Assembly: GCA_002197995.1 (NCBI GenBank)
Contig: NGZR01000001.1
Span: forward strand, 1,922,001-1,986,000
Length of the DNA: 64,000 bases
Reading direction: 5' to 3'
Source: Gaeumannomyces sp. JS-464
Taxonomy: Eukaryota > Ascomycota > Sordariomycetes > Magnaporthales > Magnaporthaceae
Part shown: piece after piece, positions 1-10,139 of the stretch
How positions within the stretch are numbered: the stretch's first letter is position 1
How the letters are laid out: each line of letters starts with the position of its first letter
Position numbers and translations under genes: made by a program
The notes under the pieces: model-generated
Seen by the model: the letters and a program-made list of their open reading frames with translations, nothing else
Database searches by the model: none
What the model was told of the DNA's origin: nothing

Positions 1-32
1 GACAGACCACAGAAGGGGAGGGGGACTGGTTA

Positions 33-918
33 TTACCTGATCTCGTCCGTCGAGCACGTGCTTAACCTCCTCCAGGAACTGTCCATGACTGGCCGGCACT
101 TGTTTTGGAGCTTCTTGCTGCACCAGTTGTTACAGATGTATTCCACCGTTACAAGGGGGTGCTTGGCTGGCCTGCTCGGCTCGGGGCTGGTTCGGCCGCT
201 TCCGGCCCAGGATGCAGCAGTGCGGCGCGACCGAATCGGACTCTGATCTTCTCCTCGGTCGATGCTGTGTTCCCGCGGGCAGCCCTGCGATACTGGGGTC
301 TTGTTCCTGTGTTGCGGGAGGCGTTGGCAACCCCACCGTGGGCGACGCCGCGGCGGCGGTGTGTAACGCTGTCGTCCAGCCCGCCGCCTTGTCCGCCGTG
401 GTGTAGTCGTGGAAGAGGGCTTTTGACTGGTCGCGCGAGAGCGGCAGCTTGCCGTTGTTGAGCCCCCTGTCCTGGAACAGACCCACCATGAGCGATGGGT
501 ACGAGTGCCTGTCGTTGGACATCTTGACGAGCGTCGAGTGCGTCCAGAGTAGGTTCTCCCGCACCATATCCGAGGGGATGCCGACCCCCGGCTCCCGGAA
601 AAGGCATGAGACCCGGGCGTTGTCCCAGTACTCCTACAGTGAGCTGTAGGGCACAAAGTTGGGGGCCTTTGCCTCGCCGCCCTGTCGGTCCTCTGGTGCA
701 GGCGGGTGCCCTCTCGCTGGGCAGTCTCGATCCACGCCTTGGAGTCCCTGTACGCGTTGGCCAGTCGAGAGGTTCCGCGGGCCACACCGACATGCTGTCG
801 CGTCGCCAAAGGTTGGTGGAATCCGAGCGTTATGTGGCTGTAAGAGGGAAGGATCAGCGGTGTAGGTCTGAGTTACAAGAGTGCTGTTGGGCAGCGTGCC
901 CTTTGCTGCGTATGGCAC
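33..918 (-). pseudogene. Unidentified degraded coding fragment
   Basis: Read on the minus strand, a protein-like track passes through three frames. It starts near position 780 with a charged helix-like segment (ANAYRDSKAWIETAQREGTR), continues near 660-640 with NFVPYSSL, meets an in-frame TAG near 632, and resumes at EYWDNARVSCLFREPG near 630-590. It then stays open to about 400 before becoming low-complexity alanine/proline sequence. The residue mix looks like real protein and not random GC-rich frame. I do not recognise the family. At least one frame change and one nonsense codon separate the pieces, so it is either a pseudogene or a badly read gene. It lies just downstream, on the same strand, of the broken LysM gene; whether they were ever one gene is unknown. 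Confidence 0.35.
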
Positions 919-1199
919 GCCCTATGCATTGGGGCAAAACAAGGCAACCAGGCAAAGAGCACCAGCGAGCCCAAAGAGCCGCATGTGGGGACAGGACGGA
1001 CAGCGGTAGGTGGGACGTGGATCAGGTAGGTAAAATACGTGCAGCGTCGGGGTTCGCCCAATACCGAGGACATGCAGAATCTGCTGAAGGGATCCATGAA
1101 GAAGGCAGGGGTTATATAGAATGGTCACTGTGGTCCGTGCTGAACGCCCGGCCACTCCCATTCGGTGCTTGGCCCCGCGGGTGCTGTTGTTGTTGGCCT

Positions 1200-2257
1200 T
1201 GTGGAGCTGTGCCCAGGGCGGCCCGAGTACGTATTGATGTCGCCGACGGCCTGGACGCAGTAGCTTTCCGGGCGAAGAGGTTGGTGCAGTTCTCTTTGAT
1301 GGCCGGGTTGAGCGTCACAAAGTCGGGCAGGGAGATGCCGTACTTGAGGCGGAGCTGGTTGCAGTATTCGCCGGGCAGGACGAGGTGGTATTTTGCACAG
1401 CAGTCCGTGGTGCCGCCGGGGACGGGAACTGCGGTGGCCCCTGTCCCGGGGCCGCTCGTGATGCTGACGTTGGCAGGCGGATCCCACTGATGGCCCGGTG
1501 CGGACACGCACAAGGTGCTACCGCTCATCTTGGCCAGGGTGAGGCAGCCGAGGTTGAGAATAGGGTTCCAGGCCTTGAGCTGCGGCTCGGTGATGTTGGC
1601 CGCGCGTGCGATGGCGGCGCAGCTCGTCTCGTTCTACCCAACCATGTACACGCTGTACTTGTTGGCGATGCAGAGGGTCGCCCCGCTGGCCGGGGAGTCG
1701 GAACACCAGGCGCTCAGCATACTGTTGTCATCGACGAACCAGCCTGTGCCGATAGACTGCGACTGCTAGACAGAGGCACGTGACCCCCGCATTGACTGTA
1801 GGTGATCCCCGCGCAGGTTGGCGTCGGCCGCCCGCCCTACCCGGGACCCGGGGTCGTGGGAAACCGAGGGTAGACGTGGCCAGCGGCATGTCGGCCACGC
1901 CGCAACTAGACGTGAGCAACTTGTACAGCTCCGTGGACGATAGGCGGGCCCCCTCGTACCACGGCGGCCCGGCCTCCATGCGTAGCCGCTTCACGAAGCA
2001 CATGTCACAGGCCGAGGGATATCCGCCGCGGCCACGTTGGCCACCTGAAGCACCCAACCAAAGTGCGTGTTTCTCGGATCAGCGGCGGCGGCGGCGGTGC
2101 CGGTGACCACGTTGAAGAACCTGCCGGCGTCCCTGAGGCAGGTGAGGGAGAAGAGGTAGCGCAACAGGCTCGGGATGATGCGTCCCTGAAAGGGAGCAGT
2201 CCTATGCTGGCAGCCCAAAACGGAGCCCAGTAGTAGATGAGGAATGGAATTTCTCAC
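1200..2257 (-). pseudogene. LysM-domain secreted protein, broken copy
   Basis: The minus strand carries the recognisable parts of a fungal multi-LysM protein. The N-terminal part (about 2150-1990) has a cysteine-containing segment of the CLRD type. The middle (about 1990-1860) has the DMCFVKRLRMEAGPPWYEG segment usual between the signal peptide and first LysM of these proteins. A first LysM (about 1660-1555) reads NETSCAAIARAANITEPQ then WNP. A second LysM (about 1410-1230) reads CCAKYHLVLPGEYCNQLRLK, then GISLPDFVTLNPAI, then SYCVQAVGDINTY. LysM modules bind chitin or related N-acetylglucosamine polymers, and many fungal examples are secreted. The copy is broken: a TAG sits just before NETSC near 1640, and frames change near 1260 and between about 1730 and 1860. 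No intact signal peptide or start is visible. Confidence 0.72.
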
Positions 2258-2276
2258 TCCAGTACGTTACACGTGC

Positions 2277-2800
2277 TTATGCACGAGCGTGTGCAGCGAG
2301 AGAGTGCCGCCTAGAAAACGCCTCATCAGAGCCTTTGCAAACGCTTATTGCACAAATGCAGGCCAAGGACGAAGAGACGCGGCTGATATTGCAGCGCGTC
2401 CAGGCACAGGAGGGTAGCCGACAGGGGGCAAAGTACCCGCCTGTCGACCCCGTCCAGGAGGCAGACGCGGAGGGTCTGCTCCGATTCAAAGGATGTCTTT
2501 GCGTGCCCCAACAATCTAGCGTGACAAAGGAGCTGCTGCGGCTGTACCATAACGACCCGTCCGCGGGCCACTTCGGTGCAAATAAGACCTATGAGCCTCT
2601 CGCCCGCAAGTTTCATTGGAAGGGTGTGAGGAAGGACGTCCCTGAATACGATCAGCAAGCCCAGGAAAAGAAATCTCCACGGACTTCATCACCGGGCTAC
2701 GGCCGGTCCTCCATGGGTCTAGAAAAGTGGACGCCATGTTAGTCATCGTAGACAAATACACGAAATGGGCTTCGTTTTTGCCAATATCGGCTGGCATCAC
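2277..2800 (+). mobile_element. Ty3/gypsy integrase fragment
   Basis: A plus-strand frame from 2335 encodes the linker and zinc-binding (H2C2) N-terminal domain of a gypsy integrase. It has the run LLRLYHNDPSAGHFGANKT followed by ARKFHWKGVRKDVPEY. The start of the catalytic core continues in another frame at about 2720-2790 (DAMLVIVDKYTKWASFLP). No other domains or LTRs are attached, so this is a truncated remnant. The wording differs from the main gypsy element of this window, so it comes from a different family or an older copy. Confidence 0.75.
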
Positions 2801-3060
2801 GGCCCCGTGAAGGGGAGCCGTTGTGTTACCCCTCCCCGCGGGCGAATCTCCCGGTGGTATCTCGGTGGGCGAAGCTGGCCTAACGGGCCGGGCTGGTCAT
2901 AGGGCAACATCTCCGAGGTCCGCGAAATGGGCGAAAGGAACCTCAGTGTAATAAGGGAACATAATGCGGCGCCGGCTATCTTACTCTTGCCGAAAGGCAT
3001 CATGTAATCGGCGCCTCGTTCGAATGCCCAGATCGATTATGCTTAACAGGGTCAATGAAT
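2801..3060. other. Non-coding stretch after integrase scrap, possible LTR debris
   Basis: No gene is visible. The segment begins shortly before a TGTTACCCC string near 2822, which resembles the start of some gypsy LTRs, and directly follows the integrase fragment. I could not find a matching second LTR or target duplication, so the LTR reading is only a suggestion. Confidence 0.2.
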
Positions 3061-3061
3061 G

Positions 3062-3118
3062 TTTTTTCCCCCTTTTTTTCTCCCCCTTTTTTTCTCCCCC
3101 TTTTTTTCTCCCCCTTAG
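3062..3118. repeat. Pyrimidine tandem repeat, ~13-bp unit
   Basis: About four near-perfect copies of a unit made of five C residues, seven T residues and CT stand in tandem. Translated frames across it are shadows. It lies in a gene-free stretch downstream of the integrase fragment. Confidence 0.85.
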
Positions 3119-5085
3119 ATATATTTTCTTCTTTTTCTTTCCCATTTCCTCCGCATACGCCCAATTTGTTTCCAAAACAACGACTCGCCGGTTTGAACCA
3201 CTGGGAGCTGCTCGGCATAATGCCATTAACGTACGACCAATGCCTGCTTTTTATCACAAGCAGGCGCGAAGATTCTGGAGGCGTTGGCGTCCGACTCGAC
3301 GCAGATGAGCACGTCGCATATGGGAAAACTAACGATGGCTAGCTTTAAGCAAAAAAAAAAAAAGAAAAGAGAGTTAGGGAAGAGGAAGACAAACCCAGAT
3401 AGCGCGACGCCGCACGAGACCTGCGACTAAAGGGACGGAGCCTTGGATCGTGATGATGAAGCCGCCCCGACCTTGACGTCTGCGACGAACCGGAAACGGA
3501 CCGAAGTCAAGGCTCTGGAACGTCTTGTGGACAGCATGGCGAGGCGGCATTGTATAGGAGATGGAGGTTGCACTAAGTAGACCGAAGCACACGCGCGAGG
3601 CGACCAGCTGAGCGGCAAAATGAAGGGCAGGGCGACTAGACTAGCAGTGGAGAGAGAGAGGCCGAGTGCGCGAGCTGATTAATGATCGCGTGTAGGCTTT
3701 GATGAGAGGAGAGCCGCGCGAGTAAAGAGAGGGTAGAGTAGGTAGAGTAGTTAGAGTAGAGGGTAGACGGGAGATTACATAAGTGTAGGTTGAGGTGCAA
3801 AAGTGTGGTGGAAATGGAAGAAGACTGGGAGAAATAATTTTCGTATTGCACGGCAGAAAGTAGGCAATAGCCGTGCAAAAGGAAGGAGCGAATAACCCAC
3901 GGCTTGTTCCTAGGCAACAAACGCCACGCAAAAAAGGCATTACCAACCGTCCCGGCCCCAACATCACTTCCGCACCAAACAACCCTTGAGCAAACATGCT
4001 TGGGCAACGCCAACTGCTCGTGCCAGCTCTAGGGAATGGCCGGCCGCCGCAGCCCCAGCTGCCGTATCTTAGTGGATCGGAAACGACTTGATAACTGACA
4101 CCCCCCCCCCCCCCCCCCCCCCCGAGCTCCTTGATAAAATCTTCATGAGGACAATGGCTTCGATAAAACTGGTAAGTGGACAAGCAGAATATTTTCTTCC
4201 ATAAAATAGAGAAGGTCGTGGGGCTCGCGCGTCCTTGCGCATTAGGCCCGTGCAGCAGGATGCCAGTGGACGCTCAACCGTTATGGTATTACAATCAGGG
4301 TAAGGCGCCTGCAGTGAAGGCTGGTGGGCAGTGGTGATGTCGGACACGTGATCTCTGGTGGTCTGGGAAGGACTGTCTGATTGCTTACCCTGAGGGTTGC
4401 TCAGGGGCCAACTTAGATTGACTGGTGCCGAAGCCTCAATAAAGACTAGCTGACCCGTGGCCCCGGCTGTCTTTGTCCCGATCATTTCGCTCAGTTGGTG
4501 AGCGAGGCGATCAACCTTAATCACTCTGCTCACCTGGTGATCGGGTAATTGCTTTTCTTATCTTGTCTATCTCCACGTGACTCAGGCGGCGCTCCTGTGA
4601 CGTACGTATCCACCCTTCCTGACAGCCCTGTTGCGGTCTTGGCCGTAACATGTGGGCTACGAGACCCGCGACACCCTGTGAAATTGGCTCCACCATCCAT
4701 CCCCCGCCATCCATCGTCCTATTCAATTAGGCCACAGCCAACGCAACCAGGTTCACAACAGGTTCGCTGCACCTATGGTTCCTGCCTCGCGAGTTGGACC
4801 GCTGATCGCGTGAGGAGTGTTGGTGAGTGCCGCGCGAGCCAAAACTTGCGTGCGCTAACTTTCCGTTTTTTTCTTCTTTTCTTCTTCTGGCAGGGAACAG
4901 GATGGTAGAATAACCTTCAGGTTCGTGGGTGGCGCAAGGGATCTGTGGCTTACGCGATCTGCGACTAACGTGGCTTAGCGCCTCACGCAACTCCCAAACA
5001 CACCCCCACACGCGCATCATCCTGCCAACCACCAAATCATGAAACGACAGGATAACCTAACATCAGTCAACCTGCCACCGACGCC
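3119..5085. other. Gene-free stretch with low-complexity tracts
   Basis: I see no supportable gene. The stretch contains a poly-A run near 3350-3363, a GTAGAGTA-type repetitive patch near 3725-3770, a 23-base C homopolymer at 4101-4123, and scattered open frames without recognisable motifs. The largest is a minus-strand frame at 4069-4533 that runs through the homopolymer; I treat it as noise. Confidence 0.4.
4101..4123. repeat. 23-base C homopolymer
   Basis: An uninterrupted run of 23 C residues follows ATAACTGACA and precedes GAGCTCC. Long G/C homopolymers are rare. The true length is uncertain because such tracts are hard to sequence. Confidence 0.9.
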
Positions 5086-6181
5086 ATGCCCGCCGAGTCC
5101 GACGACGATAAATACTGCACCGTCCGCATTCCTCGCAAATATCTTGATCGTCTCCCCGCTGATGTTCGTTCAACCGCGAAACCCCTCAAACGCACCGACA
5201 ACGCCGGGCCCGGCGCTGGCCCCGTTCCCCCGAAGGATGAACCGCCGGAGGCGCTGCTAAAGAGGCTCATCTACAGTCTCGACCGGCAAATCGTCAGCGA
5301 ACTTTGGAAGAATGGGGTCAGCAGCCACCCAACCCAGATTCGATCCAGGCGCAGGCTGAGAAGGCGCGCAAAGAGGAGGAGGCGCGCAAGGAGAGGCGCA
5401 AAAAGTCGAAGCCCTCATGCGTGAAACCGCTGAGCTGCGGGCCAAGTTCCATCAGTTGCTTGCCGAAAACAAGGAACTCAAACAACAGCAACAATTCACA
5501 GTCAGCACTTGTAAGTCGCATTAACAACACTAGCAGTGGTCAAATAAATGCTAACCACCCTACAGACCAAATCTGCGCCTTTGCGCCGCTCCACGCGAAC
5601 CAATCCCTTGGCCAACGAGCCTCAACCCTTCGGCACCAACCCGACGCCTTGCTGCCAGTGTCATCTACGGCCAAGGACACAAACTCCGGCCGCAGTTTTC
5701 GCACTGCCGATACAGATCCTCTCCCCTTGCCACTGCAGCCCGCAAATGCAAAGACAGCGTCATCAGCGGCGACGGGCAACGATCCTACTGCGCAAGCTGA
5801 CAGCGTCAACAACCACCCGTCTTCACCCTCAAACCACCTTGTTTGGCAAACGGTGCCAACGGAACGACGAGTGCGGTACAACCTAACGCACTTCCAACAA
5901 AGCCAGCCTATCCGTCCGCCGTCGGAAAGCAACGCGCCGCCCGCTCCCTAACCACGCCCGCCGACTATACACGCTGAAAAACTGGGGCAGAACCTAGTCA
6001 GCACCATTGAGGGGCTTTCCAAAGACTGCGAAGGTTACTTCAGCGGTCTGCTCCACGTTAGTGATATTGAGCGTCTCAATACCGACCAAGTGAGAAAATG
6101 CGAGCTCGAAAAGGATCACGACCTCCTGGCAACACGAAACGAGTTCAGTCCTGGCGGACGATGGCGCCTGCCGGGTTTATG
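5086..6181 (+). pseudogene. Coiled-coil protein gene truncated by an LTR
   Basis: The frame starts at an ATG at 5086 (MPAESDDDKYCTVRIPRKYL). It then needs one extra base near 5300 and another near 5402 (beside AAAAAG) to continue as an EEWGQQPPNPDSIQAQAEKA segment and a coiled coil rich in E, K, R and Q. A good intron follows at 5511-5565 (GTAAGT donor, GCTAAC branch-like site, CTACAG acceptor). With both bases restored, exon 1 ends in phase 1, which fits the longest exon 2 frame. That frame is interrupted by TAA at 5949-5951 but continues in the same frame as another helical segment (GLSKDCEGYFSGLLHVSDIE) up to the LTR starting at 6182. The protein family is unknown to me. I infer a host gene cut short by retroelement insertion. 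The TAA could also be the true stop (270 aa). Confidence 0.5.
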
Positions 6182-6452
6182 TGTCACGGGGTAAGCCGAA
6201 GGCCTGTACGAGGTGATCACAATGATAGTAGAACAATCGGTAGGGGTTGAAGGCCTATATTGCTATAGGCTAGATACGACAACTTCAGCTTGTCCTCGGC
6301 AATACTCTAATTGCCTCCCACAAGCTGCCTAAGTAACGCGGGCCTTGTGTCCGTGCCTGGGTGCCTCAGGCCCCAGCGTAGCGTGGGTCCTCCGGGGCTG
6401 GGGCCACCCCCTGTGGCGGTGATCCGCCGTCGTCACGGCAGATCCCCTTACA
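6182..6452 (-). mobile_element. LTR (about 271 bp), TG...CA ends
   Basis: On the minus strand this segment begins TGTAAGGGGATC and ends CCCCGTGACA, which is typical LTR terminal structure. It lies downstream of the minus-strand gypsy element and may be its 3' LTR, but 880 bases separate it from the chromodomain stop, so it could also be a solo LTR. The flanking five bases do not match, so no target-site duplication is seen. No second copy was recognised at the other end of the element, where the LINE begins. Confidence 0.5.
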
Positions 6453-7331
6453 CTATCCCCCTTCTAGGGCGCTGACGTCTCGGCAGCGCCTACTGGTAGG
6501 AACCCGAGGGTGAGATGCGTTGTGACCAGCGTTGTTGGTGCTTCACCATCGCGGGCGGACGGCTGGTGCTCGATAGGCGTTGGGAATGGCCTCACTTTTG
6601 GCCTGGCGACGAGGTCAAGGTGATCTTGGTGGCGTCCGGCGTGTGGGCCGGCCCGGGCGGGTTCCCGGTAGGGCAGGAGCGGTGCTGTGTGTTCTCGTCC
6701 TCCCCTCCGGCTCGCTCGTCCCGAGCGTGCGCTGCTAACCTTCACAGGAACATGTCCTACGACGCCGACGCCAATGCGGCGTTCCGCCGCGACCTCTTCG
6801 TCCTCAATGCTGAAGAGCTCGACATCGTCCACGCTCTCATGGCCGATAACGCTCGCGATCACGGTGCGGAGTTCAAGCCGACGGTCGTTCGCTTCTCGCC
6901 GTCTATTCCGCTTCCCGGACTGGCGTCTGCTCCGCCTTTCGCGTTACCTCCCATCCCGGCGCACTCTGCTGGGGTCTCTCGTCGCATTGCCGATCTTCGA
7001 CACGAGGATGATCGGCATCGTCTCGCTTTGCGCATTCTCGCCGAAGGACATCGCCAAGAGGTTCGGTGGGGAGTTCGAGGAGTGCTCGGATGGTGAGGTG
7101 GAGACGGAGTCTGGCGATGTGAGGTGGGGACGGAGTCTGGCGATGTGGTGCAGTTTTACGACCGCTCGGGCGAGTTGACGCTGTACCGGACCACAGGTGC
7201 CGAGGTTATCGTGCGTCCGGCTGAGGAGCTCAGGGGGCGGAGGATAGTGGTGATGGTGCGGCGGAAAAGTCGTCCGAGTCCGAGGAGTCTTCTTCGGCAG
7301 CGCGGTCCTCGGAGGCTGAGTAGCTCACTCC
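6453..7331 (+). other. Unidentified open frames between LTR and gypsy element
   Basis: A plus-strand frame with an ATG near 6751 gives an acidic, protein-like segment (MSYDADANAAFRRDLFVLNA, then EELDIVHALMAD). Other frames further on give SLCAFSPKDIAKRFGGEFEE and GDVVQFYDRSGELTLYRTTG. They do not join without several frame changes. I do not recognise a family. It may be the remains of a gene into which the retroelement inserted, or element-internal sequence. Confidence 0.3.
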
Positions 7332-7700
7332 CTATCCTGCGTGTTGCTTGCTTATTGCCGGCGCGGGGTCGTCCCATTTGCGATGAGTCTTGCGCTTTTT
7401 CTTCAGGTAGTTTTTAACCAACTCTTGCGCGCTGCCCAAGTGCTCCTCTGGTTCCCACGTTTTGTACTCGGCCGGCCAGCCTGCCCATTTTACCAGGAAA
7501 GAGCGAGATCCGTCTTGCTCTCGCACATCGACCACGTCCTCTACTTCCCACTCCTCGGTCTCCTCCTCCAACTCTGGAAGGGCGGAGCTAGAAACTCGGG
7601 GCCTGGAATCGTCCCACGGCTCCAACAAAGTGACGGAGAAAACGTTGTGTAGTCGACGATACTTGGCTGGCAGTTGGACTTCGTAGGCGGAGCTTCCCAC
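7332..7700 (-). pseudogene. C-terminal chromodomain of the gypsy element
   Basis: The frame contains the integrase tail motif YEVQLPAKYRRLHNVFSVTL and then a chromodomain: EWEVEDVVDVREQDGSRSFL, then VKWAGWPAEYKTWEPEEHL. The aromatic and acidic positions that usually form the methyl-lysine cage are present (W/F and the WxxW-type spacing). It ends at the stop near 7332. This portion reads cleanly over about 120 residues. Confidence 0.9.
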
Positions 7701-7826
7701 CTTTCTTACGATAGGGACACGGATGTAGGTGGGTGCGAGTTTGCGTTTCCCCGCTTTGAACCGAAAGTTCCGGGTGGACAGCCCAACGATCTGCCCCGGT
7801 GGTACTCTTGGGGCTGTCGTTTTTGG

Positions 7827-8660
7827 TTATAATACCGTCGCTGGGCTTCCACCGCTCTGGCGTGGTTCGCCCTCATGTCGGCACGTATCCGCCGGATGTG
7901 GTGCAACCTTTCCAGCACTCCCTAAACCTTGGTTTCTTTCGGGTTTGTGACGATCTCGCACATGCGCGGGTTGACCCATAGAGGGCTTAAAGGGGCTAAC
8001 TCCGATGGTTTCGTGCTTCGCATTGTTATAGGCGAACTCGGCCTCGTAAAGCACGGCTGCCCATCCGTACCTTTCCCTGTCGATCGACGTCCACAAGTAG
8101 TGCAAAAGCGTTTGGTGGGTGCGTTCGGTTTGGCCGTCGGATTGGGGATGGAACGCAGTGGATAACCGGCGAGCAGATTGGAGCGCTTCCCGATACTCCG
8201 TCCAGAAGTGGCTGGTCAGCAGCGAGTCTCGGTCACTCACGATGCCCTCGGGGGTGCCGAACTGGCACTCGACATGCTGCCATAGCACCTGGGCAAGGGA
8301 AGGGGCCGAAATCGTTTTCCGCGTGGGGATGAACTTGGCGTATTTGGTGAAGCGGTCCACTACCGAGCATAGCATCGTACGTTTGGCCTGTGGACGTTGG
8401 GCACTCCGGCAGCCCTGTAATAAAATCCAAACTGATCTTTTGGAAGGGATGCTTAGGTAACGGGAGTGGAGCTCGCCGTAAGGTTTGTGCCTTGGCACTC
8501 TCGCTCCCTGGCACGCTTGGCAGGAGCGACGTACTCCACGATGTCCTTGTCCACGTTCTCCCAGTGGAACTTGCGCTTAATCAGTTCCACCGTCTTGTGC
8601 ATTCCGAAATGCCCGCCCGGGGGTCGTCATGGTGTTGTGCCATAATCTGGGCTCGGAGTG
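7827..8660 (-). pseudogene. Integrase of the gypsy element
   Basis: The H2C2 zinc domain lies near 8660-8560. The catalytic core begins around 8490 (HPFQKISLDFITGLP) and continues in another frame as VVDRFTKYAKFIPTRK, then GTPEGIVSDRDSLLTSHFW, then LSTAFHPQSDGQTERTHQTL. This supplies the expected D, D and E of a DDE integrase. The N-terminal half of the core is split between frames, so the gene is broken. Confidence 0.88.
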
Positions 8661-8756
8661 CCCCTTGGGCTGGACAACCAGGCGTCCCCGGAAATACAGG
8701 ACTCCGTCCTCGTTCACATGGTATCCTTTGTGGGGGTCTCGGCCTTTCTTGGCCTC

Positions 8757-8905
8757 ATCGCCTCTTTGGGCGGCGTCACGTCTCTGCGTGGCATCACGTC
8801 TCTAAGTGTCATCGCGGCTCTGCGCGGCGTCGCCTCTCCGGACGGCATCACGTCTCTGCGTGGCTTCGCGGCTCTGCGCGGCGTCGTCTATCCGGACGGG
8901 ATGAT
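8757..8905 (-). repeat. Minisatellite inside the gypsy pol linker
   Basis: Imperfect tandem copies of a ~15-30 bp unit containing CACGTCTCTGCGTGGC (plus-strand reading) lie between the RNase H and integrase parts of pol. On the coding strand they encode a run of QRRDA/QSRDD/RRGDA-like units, with a stop in one copy. On the plus strand the same repeat mimics leucine-rich repeats; that is a shadow. Confidence 0.7.
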
Positions 8906-9599
8906 CTCTCAGGATCCCGGCACCGTCCTTCACCAAGGCACGCAATGCGACAACCTCCTAATCCTGCGTTTGCAACCGCTTGACCAGTTGGTATGTTGCT
9001 CGGCCTGGTTCGTCGGCTCTGGCCGTTTCGTCCTTCATTAGTTCGATAATAACAGGGCGAGGGAGCAGTTGGTCATGAACAACGCTCCCAGCTCCAAGCT
9101 CCTCTGCCAGCAGTTCTTCTTCTGCCCGGGGCTAAGCAGTCGCTAACCTTTCTGGGTCACCCTCTGGGCCAGGTTTTTCCTGCCACTCTCGTCTCTTTAC
9201 GCGAGTGAAGGCTGCGATGGGGATTTGCATGGCCATTTGCAGCCCAGGCCGTAAAGGCTGGTTATTCTCGGCGACCTCCGAACGTGCCCGCTTCGGGCGA
9301 GGCCTTAACGGTACTTGCTCTTCGTCCTTCCCTTTTATAAGGGCGTCGACCCGGGACAGATAGTTCAGAGGGTTTACGCCGTGACTACTCCCTTTCCAAT
9401 GGGCGCGTTGCCTCTTCTGCGGGTCGCGGCCCCAGGTCGGAATCTCTCTTGCAGCTTGGACATATTGTTTGACGACGTTTGGACAACTCTCGTTTATTGT
9501 CAGTGCAGCGATTCGTTGGGTTAGCTTACCCGGCAGGTGCGGCAGCAAGTTTAATTTGGCCGCGAGTGATGGGACGACGTCTTCGTATGTGATCTCTCC

Positions 9600-10139
9600 C
9601 CCCATATAATCTGGCCTCCTGGATAGACCGTCCGCGGGGTTGGTCTTGCCCGGACGATGCTCAATGTTAAAATCGAACTGGGACAGCTTGTACACCCATC
9701 TTGCCAGCCTGCCTCGGAGGTCTCTGGCTGGGGCCTAAATCACTCCTTTCAGGGCTTGGTGGTCCGTCAGGACGGTAAACACTCTGGATGCGCCTTCCAA
9801 ATATTAACGCCAATATTCGAGGGACTCGATAATGGCCAACAGTTCTTGCTGTCCTGTGGCCCACTTCTGCTCCGCGTCGGTCAGCTTGCGAAAGTAGAAG
9901 GCCACGGGGTGCCATCGTCCGTCCGTTAGCTGGGACAAAATTCCGGAAATGGCTTTGGTAAAAGCATCCGTTTCCACCCTCGTCTCCTTAGTTGGGTCCC
10001 AATGCCTAAAAATGGTTGCGTTCCCAAACGCTGCCTTAAGCCCTTCGAAAGCTCGAGCTGCTGCGGGTGGCCAGTTAAACATCCCTTTCTTTTCCCGGTT
10101 TTGGCTGCCCTTTAGTAGCTCCGTTACGGGGGCTACCAC
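9600..10139 (-). pseudogene. RNase H domain of the gypsy element
   Basis: Frames at 10139-9804 and 9695-9600 give the gypsy RNase H region: FNWPPAAARAFEGLKAAFGN, then ETDAFTKAISGILSQ, then PVAFYFRKLTDAEQKW, then ELLAIIESLEYWR. The domain end is QFDFNIEHRPGKTNPADGLS. An in-frame interruption separates the two frames near 9740. Confidence 0.82.

Noticed and set aside
8658..9041. Plus-strand leucine-rich-repeat-like frame
   Set aside because: It is the reverse reading of the minisatellite in the gypsy pol linker; no start context or other gene features support it.
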